Translations under genes and position numbers: made by a program | Notes under the pieces: model-generated | The model's database searches: none | Told to the model about the DNA's origin: nothing | Seen by the model: the letters and a program-made list of their open reading frames with translations, nothing else | In this document: positions 33,974 to 40,893 of the stretch, piece after piece | Layout of the letters: each line of letters opens with the position of its first letter | Numbering within the stretch: position 1 is the stretch's first letter | Assembly (NCBI GenBank): GCA_016342715.1 | Contig: JAEINW010000020.1 | Span: forward strand, 1-40,893 | Length of the DNA: 40,893 nt | From: Salinivirgaceae bacterium | GTDB lineage: Bacteria > Bacteroidota > Bacteroidia > Bacteroidales > SZUA-534 | Direction of reading: 5' to 3'

Positions 33974-35021
33974 ATTCCAAAATAGAATAAAGTTCTTGTT
34001 GCCGCTTATTCATATGAAATTTACTTCTAATTAGCTCTCTGCCTTTTGCTGCAAAATCATTGGAAACCTCTAATGCTTCGTTAATAAGGATTACAGCTTC
34101 ATCAACATTTTTATTTTTTAATAAAAAACCACAATCACCAATTACATTTTTTATTCCACCAACATTTGAACCCACTGGCACACAGCCACTTAACATAGCC
34201 TCGCAAAGCGATGAAGGCATTCCTTCACTCATTGATAACAATGCATATACTTTGTGTTTTGTTAATTCTGCTTTGAGTTGTTCCTGTGTCAAATCTTCAC
34301 CAATATGAACATTTACGGGAGCAATACTATGTGCATATGTTTTCATTTTGCCTTGTATGCTAAATAAATAGAAGTTTACATCAGGCATTTTGGCAGCAAC
34401 TTCAATTAAAAAATCGTAGCCTTTGCCTACGAATTTTTGTTCATTAGCAGCAAATCCAAAAGCCATAACACTTTTACTTCTATCTGAATTTTCCGATATC
34501 CAATTATCAGGATAATAACCAGTAGGAATACTTTTAAATTTTGCTTTCACATTAGGTATGTAGCTTTTAACACCAACTTTTATTCCATTTGTATTCGCAT
34601 AATAATTCATACTCTCAATTAAACTTTCATCAACCGGTAAAATAATTTCACTTAACATGTATGACCATTTTCCAAAAAAATATCTTAGGTTCTTTTTATG
34701 AAACAATCCATAATTGAGCTCAGGAATCGACACGGCATCAAAACCTCCTACTACAACAATGTTTTTTTTATTGAAAACCTTTCCTATCAAAAAGGGGATT
34801 AAAGAATGAAAATCAGAAAACCATGAGAAAATAACATCTATTTTTCTTACATGTTTAATAATAAATACCAACTGCTTAAGCAATTCAAAAAACATAAATA
34901 GTAGGTTCTTTTTGCTTTTAAACTCATAGGTAAGTACATGATATTTTTCTTTAAGTAACTTATGATCGGCAGCAACAAAGGTAGAATAATTGGAATATAT
35001 TAATAGTATAGTTTTTTTCAT
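33957..35021 (-). CDS. GT4-type glycosyltransferase
   Basis: This 354-residue GT-B enzyme is expected to add a sugar on the cytosolic face. In the C-terminal domain, FVGKGYDFLIEVAAKMP (about 196-213) and EGMPSSLCEAMLSGCVPVGS (start near 266) are visible; the E-x7-E donor-binding motif (EGMPSSLCE) is complete. An N-terminal amphipathic segment (about 45-60, LFMFFELLKQLVFII) may attach it to the membrane. It is the third gene of a minus-strand operon after the TagF-like and flippase genes, with one base between it and the flippase. It is convergent with the plus-strand SDR, with overlapping 3' ends and no terminator between them. Confidence 0.88.
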   Translation of the reverse strand: MKKTILLIYSNYSTFVAADHKLLKEKYHVLTYEFKSKKNLLFMFFELLKQLVFIIKHVRKIDVIFSWFSDFHSLIPFLIGKVFNKKNIVVVGGFDAVSIPELNYGLFHKKNLRYFFGKWSYMLSEIILPVDESLIESMNYYANTNGIKVGVKSYIPNVKAKFKSIPTGYYPDNWISENSDRSKSVMAFGFAANEQKFVGKGYDFLIEVAAKMPDVNFYLFSIQGKMKTYAHSIAPVNVHIGEDLTQEQLKAELTKHKVYALLSMSEGMPSSLCEAMLSGCVPVGSNVGGIKNVIGDCGFLLKNKNVDEAVILINEALEVSNDFAAKGRELIRSKFHMNKRQQELYSILEFKDYE

Positions 35022-35022
35022 T

Positions 35023-36492
35023 CTAAAATAGTTTTTTCCTTAATTTATTTATTTGCTCGTTTATATCTTCAGAAATATTTAAAACATAAACTAAAATCCA
35101 ATATAAAAAGGTAGTTAATAGTGTGTAAATGATTGCATTTATCATCAAGGTACCAATTGTAGGAAGCTTAGTAATGGCTAAAAAGAAAATAAGCACTATT
35201 ACAAGAGCATAAATCGTTTTTTTACTAAAAGGGTGAATGTTAAATTTATACCAAACAAAAATTGATTTAGATACATTGTGTAATCCTAATGTAATGCCGG
35301 TTGCAAGTGCCGCTCCATTTATTCCAAATTTTGGAATGAAAATAACATTCATAATTATTGTCATAAGCACTAATCCAATTTGAAAGTATAAATCGGCTCT
35401 ATAATGTTTTGATGTATTAATAATAGTTCCGTTTATACCAGTAGCAATATTGACAATATGTCCCATGCTTAGAAATAAAATAATGTATTTTCCTTGTCCA
35501 AAAGTTTTTCCAAAATAGGCCATTACCAAATCAATATTTATCCAAATTAAAAGAAATAGGAAATTTGTGATTACTAAAGGTGATATGGCTGATTTTTTAT
35601 ATATTTTAGAAATGGTATCCATTGATTTTGTGGCCCAACTTTGAGCAATAACAGGCGAAATTATTGATTGAAGAGCTCTTGATGGAATCATAATTGAGCT
35701 GGCAATAAAAATAGATGGGCCATAAATTGCAACATCTTTCAGTGTTAAATAATGATTAATCATTAGCGTATCAATATTTAACAATATCATTGCTGCGCCA
35801 GAACTTAGTATACTAAATGCTCCGTATACATATAATGGGTTAAATGCTTTATCTCTGATAAATTTCACAGATAATTTAAATCGGAAAATTTTTAGTTTAT
35901 ATAAGTATGAGTAGAGTATTACAAATACAAGTATGTAATTAAATGCATAGGCGTAAATAAATACACTGAAACTAATAATATTATACCAGTATAAAATAAT
36001 AAGGACAAAAACATTTGCTCTTAATAATACTTCTTTTAAAAAAACAGGTACCGTTGATTTTAGTAATGATTTAGAAAGCGCAGTACCTATTTCAAATAAA
36101 ACAAATCCAATAAAAATAGGAAAAACTAGAAAGATCGTTTTTGCCAATAGTTCGTTGGAATTTGTAATGTATTGATATTTAAAAAGTATGAAAAGTATCA
36201 TTGAGCTAATGAGAATTCCGGCAATAGCCCAAAAAAATATAAAAGACAGAAATTCTTTAAGTTTTTTTTCTTTTAATATGGGAAAATATCGAATAATTAT
36301 ATTTGGCAAACTAAGCTGTGCCCATGGGGCTACTATCATTGCAAAAGACACTAAATAACGTGTTGTACCCCAGTGTTCAGGATTAGAGTCAAAAACCTTT
36401 GGAACTAAAAGTACCGTATAAATGCCTCCTATTATAAAACCTAAATAGGTATAAATAGTGTTTTTGAAGCCTTGTTTTAATACAATACCCAT
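35023..36492 (-). CDS. wzx: Wzx-type polysaccharide flippase
   Basis: This 489-residue polytopic protein with 12-14 hydrophobic segments has the MATE/MVF-like fold of O-antigen and capsule flippases, which move lipid-linked oligosaccharide units from the cytosolic to the periplasmic face. Typical segments are FKNTIYTYLGFIIGGIYTVL at the start and the inner GINGAALATGITLG (about 393-406). Its ATG overlaps the stop of the TagF-like gene by one base, and one base separates it from the GT4 gene, so the three are one operon. It implies that the cluster makes a Wzx-exported glycan. No clear Wzy polymerase or Wzz is in the window. Confidence 0.9.
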   Translation of the reverse strand: MGIVLKQGFKNTIYTYLGFIIGGIYTVLLVPKVFDSNPEHWGTTRYLVSFAMIVAPWAQLSLPNIIIRYFPILKEKKLKEFLSFIFFWAIAGILISSMILFILFKYQYITNSNELLAKTIFLVFPIFIGFVLFEIGTALSKSLLKSTVPVFLKEVLLRANVFVLIILYWYNIISFSVFIYAYAFNYILVFVILYSYLYKLKIFRFKLSVKFIRDKAFNPLYVYGAFSILSSGAAMILLNIDTLMINHYLTLKDVAIYGPSIFIASSIMIPSRALQSIISPVIAQSWATKSMDTISKIYKKSAISPLVITNFLFLLIWINIDLVMAYFGKTFGQGKYIILFLSMGHIVNIATGINGTIINTSKHYRADLYFQIGLVLMTIIMNVIFIPKFGINGAALATGITLGLHNVSKSIFVWYKFNIHPFSKKTIYALVIVLIFFLAITKLPTIGTLMINAIIYTLLTTFLYWILVYVLNISEDINEQINKLRKKLF

Positions 36493-37640
36493 TAATATAA
36501 ACTCTTAATTAATTCAACTGTTCTTTCGCAAGCTTTGCCATCGGTATACTTATGAAATTTATTTTTTATTGCATATCGATCATCAACATCTATTTTAGAG
36601 TTTTTTAAATAAGTTTCAATTGCCGCCAACAAACCTTCTTTTGTTTGAACCTTTGGTCCTGGGGTATTTTCATAATAGTTCATAATAAAACCACGATGTT
36701 TCTCGTATTCTTCATAATCATAATTATAAAAAATAATTGGTCTATCCATTAACAAAAAATCAAAAAATATTCCTGAATAATCAGTAATTAAGATATCAGA
36801 AAAATACAATAAAGATTGGGCATCTGGAAAGTCTGAATTTGAGGCATATTTAATTCGAGGATAGGCCTTAATTTCTTCGTGATCCCTTGTATTAAAATGA
36901 CTTCTATATAAAAATAACGCATCATATTTTTCCATTAATAAATTTAGCTCTGAAATTGGGATTATACTTTTAAAACTTATCGATTTCATTTCGTTTTCAC
37001 GGAATGTTGGTGCATATAAAATAATTATTTTTTCTTTAAGATAGGGAGTCTTTTCTAATATGTTGTTTTGTGGCAAATTTATATAATCATTATTTTGAAG
37101 TCCTGTAATAATTACTGAATCCTCATTTAAGTCAAATGCATTTTTTATTAATAATTTATCATACTCTGATGAAACAGTATAATAATTTAAACTTCGAGCA
37201 AATTTTTCAAAATACTTATTGACATTTTTAGTGCTCAAATAACCAATTTTTTTCATTGGTATCCCATGCCACGTATTAATTATTATTTTTTTATCGAATA
37301 ATGGATATGGAGATAAATCATCATATCCACTAGTTAGAACCAAAATCTTTGATTTTAATATAATAATTAAACTTTTCAATTGGTAGGGGTATAAGATTCT
37401 ATGTGGATATTTTTTGTTCAGGATGCTGTATTCATTTTTATCTTTTGTATAGAAATAAAAATTCAATTCTTCTGAGTTTAATTCAATCAAATATTCAAAT
37501 AAATACTTGCAATTTCCAACCATATATCGTGCTTTATAACCAGCAATGAGTAATCCCGTTTCTTTAATATTAAATAATTTTAATAATATATATAGTTGAT
37601 TTATTAATACACGAAAAATATAAACAATTATTTTTTTCAT
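36492..37640 (-). CDS. TagF/TagB-like glycerophosphotransferase
   Basis: This 382-residue peripheral membrane enzyme belongs to the CDP-glycerol glycerophosphotransferase family, which in Gram-positive bacteria primes or extends teichoic acid. Visible marks are INTWHGIPMKKIG (121-133, with the catalytic His H125), YAPTFRENE (about 209-217), YRSHF, ILITDYSGIFFDFLLMDRP (about 291-309) and HKYTDGKACER near 365. An N-terminal hydrophobic stretch (about 3-22) may associate with the membrane. It is the first gene of the minus-strand operon. In Bacteroidota such genes occur in surface glycan clusters and probably add glycerol- or ribitol-phosphate. No TagD-like cytidylyltransferase is in the window, so the donor must come from elsewhere. 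Confidence 0.88.
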   Translation of the reverse strand: MKKIIVYIFRVLINQLYILLKLFNIKETGLLIAGYKARYMVGNCKYLFEYLIELNSEELNFYFYTKDKNEYSILNKKYPHRILYPYQLKSLIIILKSKILVLTSGYDDLSPYPLFDKKIIINTWHGIPMKKIGYLSTKNVNKYFEKFARSLNYYTVSSEYDKLLIKNAFDLNEDSVIITGLQNNDYINLPQNNILEKTPYLKEKIIILYAPTFRENEMKSISFKSIIPISELNLLMEKYDALFLYRSHFNTRDHEEIKAYPRIKYASNSDFPDAQSLLYFSDILITDYSGIFFDFLLMDRPIIFYNYDYEEYEKHRGFIMNYYENTPGPKVQTKEGLLAAIETYLKNSKIDVDDRYAIKNKFHKYTDGKACERTVELIKSLY

Positions 37641-37683
37641 AAACTATTCTTTAAATTAGTCATTCCATCTGCCATTATTTAAA

Positions 37684-37691
37684 TATATTTG
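37684..37691 (+). promoter_or_regulatory. Possible -7 box for the YfhO gene
   Basis: TATATTTG fits the Bacteroidota TAnnTTTG box and lies 28 bases before the ATG. The -33 region (CATT) is a poor match. Confidence 0.3.
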
Positions 37692-37719
37692 GCAAAATAT
37701 AATAAAAGCAATCAAAATT

Positions 37720-40197
37720 ATGAAAAATTATCGTTTTAAAAGAGCTATTCCTACTATAGTTTCCATAGGATTATTTCTTATTATATCCTTTATTTATTTT
37801 TCTCCTCAATTGGAAGGAAAAGTACTTAAGTCACAAGATATTTCAATGCATCAGGGAATGTCAAAAGAATTAGCTGATTATAGAAAGGATAATGACAAGG
37901 AAGCATTATGGTCAAACAGCTATTTTAGTGGGGCACCAAGCTTTTTAGTTTCTACAATATATAAAGGAAATATAATTGAAAAAATTCTTCTACCCATTAA
38001 AAAAATTCCACGACCTGCGTCCTATTTGATTCTCAGTTTTCTATTTTTCTATATCCTACTGTTGCTGCTTGGATGTAATCAATGGATTAGTTTAGTTGGA
38101 TCAATTGCCTACGGTTTTAATTCCGCATTTTTTATTTGGATGGATACGGGTCATATGTCAAAAGCGTACACCTTAACTTTTATGGCCATTGTTGTTGGGG
38201 GTATTATTTACGCGTACAATAAAAAAATGGTTCATGGGGCTATTATTTCTGCCATTTCATTGTCTTGGATGATTGATGGAGGCCATCCTCAAATCACTTA
38301 TTATGGAGGTATAATGGCACTCATTATTGGAATCACCTATTTCATTTATGCTATTAAAGAAAAAACACTGCCAAATTTTATTAAAACATCGGCTTTGCTA
38401 ATCGTAGCTGCTTTGTTCGCTATTGGAACAAATTATTCGCGTCTGGCTAGTACATTGGAATATGGGAAATATTCTACCAGAAGTGAATCGGAACTTACCG
38501 ATAAATCGGGCAACAAAACTACGGGACTCGATAGAGATTATATTCTAAATTATAGTTACGATATGGCCGAAGCTGTATCGGCTTTTATTCCTCGGTTTAA
38601 AGGTGGAGGAATGGCTGAACCTGTTGGAGAAAAATCGCACGTATACCAATTGATGAAAAATCAGGATAAAAACTATGCAAAAAGAATAGCTCAAGCATTA
38701 CCACTTTATTGGGGAAGCCAACCCATTTCAATGGCCCCATTTTATTTTGGTGCTATTTTAGTATTCTTATTTGTATTTGGCTTATTCGCTCTTAAAGGGA
38801 AAAATAAATGGTGGCTTGCCATGACCGTATTGGTTGCTTTTCTATTATCGCTCGGAAAATTTTTCCCAGCCTTAAGTAATTTTATGCTCGATTATTTTCC
38901 AGGATACAACAAGTTTAGAGATGTAAAAAACATTATTGTAATTGAGCAATTTGCTATGGCTCTTTTAGGCGTTTTGGCAATTAAAAATGTTTTTGAAAGA
39001 AAGTTAACTGAAAAAGAATTTTTTAATGCATTAAAATACTCCTTTGCCATTGTTGGTGGCTTTGCTCTTGCATTTGCTATACTACCTGGTTTAGCTGGTG
39101 ATTTCTCTAGTGCCAGAGATGCTGGAATGGGAGCTCCAGCAATTGTTGATGCTCTTAAAGCCGATAGGAAAATGGTATTAAGAGCTGATGCATTCAGATC
39201 ATTTATTTTTGTTTCACTTGCAGCACTAACACTATTTGCTTTTTGGAAGAATAAGTTAAAAGCCCAATATGCACTTGCTATTTGGGGCATTTTAATTTTA
39301 GCTGATATGTGGCCGGTAAATAAAAAATATTTGAATAATGACGATTTTGAAAGCAAGCGTAAATCAGAAGTTCCTATTCAAATGACAAAAGCCGATAAAG
39401 TTATTTTAACCGATACTGATCCAAATTATCGAGTTCTTAACCTTGCAGTTGACCCATTTTCGGACGGAACAACTTCCTATTATCATAAATCATTGGGAGG
39501 TTATCATGGAGCAAAACTGCAACGTTACCAAGAGTTAATTGAAAGAGGCATTTCGCCAGAAATGGCAAGAATGCAACAAGGATTCAAAAATATTAAAACC
39601 CAAGAGGATATAGATAACTTGTTTGCAGGTTTTGATGTTCTTAATATGCTAAACACAAGATATATCATTCATAGTCCAGATGCGCAACCCATTGTAAATA
39701 GAAATGCACTTGGAAATGCATGGTTCACTCCAAACGTTAAAATAGTGGCTAATGCCGATGAAGAAATTGCTGCCATCTCGAAATTTAATGCTTCGAATGA
39801 AATAATAATTGATCAACGTTTTTCTGAATATTTAAAGGATAAAAATTTCACAAAAGATACTTCAGCCTTTGTTATGTTAACATCTTATGCTCCTAATAAA
39901 TTAGAATACAAATACAATAGTGCATCGGAACAGGTTATGGTTTTTTCAGAAATATATTATCCTGCTGGTTGGACTGCATATATTGATGGTGATGAAACTC
40001 CACATTTTAGAGCAAATTATGTTTTAAGAGCCATGCTTGTTCCAAAAGGGGCGCATAATATCACTTTTGAATTTAAACCAAAAACCTACTATACAGGTAC
40101 AAAAATATCGATGATATCATCAATAATTTTATTGCTTGGTTTAATTGGTGTTATTTTATATGAAGTTAAATTTGCAAAAGCCATAAAAAAAGAATAA
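37720..40197 (+). CDS. YfhO-family membrane protein, putative GT-C transferase
   Basis: This 825-residue polytopic protein belongs to the YfhO family (GT-C superfamily); B. subtilis YfhO is proposed to glycosylate lipoteichoic acid from a polyprenyl-phosphate donor. About 12-13 hydrophobic segments are spread over residues 10-545, with the first near 11-29, followed by the conserved loop SQDISMHQGMSKELADYR (38-55). A soluble periplasmic domain covers about 560-790, ending AGWTAYIDGDETPHFRANYVLRAMLVPKG, a recognisable YfhO tail, and a last helix at about 800-815. The length is typical. It is divergent from the TagF-like operon and has its own terminator. A role in decorating the glycan is inferred from context. 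Confidence 0.9.
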   Translation: MKNYRFKRAIPTIVSIGLFLIISFIYFSPQLEGKVLKSQDISMHQGMSKELADYRKDNDKEALWSNSYFSGAPSFLVSTIYKGNIIEKILLPIKKIPRPASYLILSFLFFYILLLLLGCNQWISLVGSIAYGFNSAFFIWMDTGHMSKAYTLTFMAIVVGGIIYAYNKKMVHGAIISAISLSWMIDGGHPQITYYGGIMALIIGITYFIYAIKEKTLPNFIKTSALLIVAALFAIGTNYSRLASTLEYGKYSTRSESELTDKSGNKTTGLDRDYILNYSYDMAEAVSAFIPRFKGGGMAEPVGEKSHVYQLMKNQDKNYAKRIAQALPLYWGSQPISMAPFYFGAILVFLFVFGLFALKGKNKWWLAMTVLVAFLLSLGKFFPALSNFMLDYFPGYNKFRDVKNIIVIEQFAMALLGVLAIKNVFERKLTEKEFFNALKYSFAIVGGFALAFAILPGLAGDFSSARDAGMGAPAIVDALKADRKMVLRADAFRSFIFVSLAALTLFAFWKNKLKAQYALAIWGILILADMWPVNKKYLNNDDFESKRKSEVPIQMTKADKVILTDTDPNYRVLNLAVDPFSDGTTSYYHKSLGGYHGAKLQRYQELIERGISPEMARMQQGFKNIKTQEDIDNLFAGFDVLNMLNTRYIIHSPDAQPIVNRNALGNAWFTPNVKIVANADEEIAAISKFNASNEIIIDQRFSEYLKDKNFTKDTSAFVMLTSYAPNKLEYKYNSASEQVMVFSEIYYPAGWTAYIDGDETPHFRANYVLRAMLVPKGAHNITFEFKPKTYYTGTKISMISSIILLLGLIGVILYEVKFAKAIKKE

Positions 40198-40219
40198 TTA
40201 TTTACAATATATAATCATG

Positions 40220-40248
40220 GCCACTTCTGTTTCAGAAGTGGCTTTTTT
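40220..40248 (+). terminator. YfhO terminator
   Basis: GCCACTTCT (40220-40228) pairs perfectly with AGAAGTGGC (40234-40242) and is followed by six T. It is 22 bases past the stop. Confidence 0.9.
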
Positions 40249-40270
40249 ATTTAAAGAATACTTTTATCTG

Positions 40271-40820
<550 letters not shown>

Positions 40821-40821
<1 letters not shown>

Positions 40822-40893
40822 GTAGTCAGTAACTTGCAATCATCAATTTTTCGCAAAAGTAAATCGTCAAATTTTGGCAAAAGTAAATCGCCA
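40821..40893. mobile_element. Probable end of an IS21-family insertion sequence, cut by window edge
   Basis: The sequence from TGTAGTCAGTAACTTGCAAT onward interrupts a GIY-YIG gene. It then carries two copies of GCAAAAGTAAATCG(T/C)C (40853-40868 and 40877-40892) with 24-base spacing. A 5'-TG terminus followed by several internal copies of a transposase-binding repeat is the known end structure of IS21-type elements. No transposase is inside the window, so the family call rests on the end sequence alone. Confidence 0.5.

Noticed and set aside
26611-40197. Complete Wzx/Wzy-type O-antigen or capsule cluster
   Set aside because: A flippase is present, but no initiating phosphoglycosyltransferase, Wzy polymerase or Wzz could be recognised, so a complete system cannot be claimed.

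Overview
The window looks like chromosomal DNA of a Bacteroidota bacterium, most likely from the Bacteroidales/Marinilabiliales side; genus cannot be fixed from the sequence alone. The base composition is AT-rich, genes lack Shine-Dalgarno sites with one clear exception, a few promoters fit the Bacteroidota TTTG...TAnnTTTG pattern, and the gene set (periplasmic DPP IV, CreD, dimeric glycyl-tRNA synthetase, MBOAT/SGNH pair, small GIY-YIG genes) is typical of the phylum. No rRNA, complete tRNA or CRISPR array was seen.

Left part (1-11.4 kb): a repeat-rich 965-base stretch, an MscS channel, an unrecognised 231-residue protein, two divergently transcribed ClC chloride-channel paralogues with CBS domains, a second repeat-rich gap, and a very large protein recognised as pyrophosphate-dependent PEP carboxykinase with its own terminator.

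Middle (11.4-25 kb): on the minus strand, in transcription order, a DPP IV-type exopeptidase, a GT39-like membrane glycosyltransferase coupled to it, the cytosolic dipeptidase PepD, and two tandem MFS transporters that resemble human MFSD1, a lysosomal dipeptide carrier. Together they suggest a peptide-salvage route: dipeptides are released in the periplasm, imported, and split in the cytosol. Then come a TfoX-N protein, a soluble REC-histidine kinase, the decayed remnant of a second REC domain beside it, a foldback repeat, and CreD.

Right part (25-40.9 kb): glyS with its terminator, followed 8 bases later by a surface-polysaccharide locus. The plus-strand run is GT4, UDP-GlcNAc 2-epimerase, MBOAT acyltransferase, SGNH-like partner, LegB-like 4,6-dehydratase, sugar-1-phosphate nucleotidyltransferase and a second SDR. 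A convergent minus-strand operon follows (TagF-like polymer transferase, Wzx flippase, GT4), then a plus-strand YfhO protein. The locus seems to make an N-acetylated amino-sugar or deoxy-sugar glycan, O-acylated and possibly carrying polyol phosphate. The window ends in two tandem copies of a GIY-YIG repeat module with a tRNA T-arm-like tail; the outer copy is cut off by what looks like the end of an IS21-family element running off the window.
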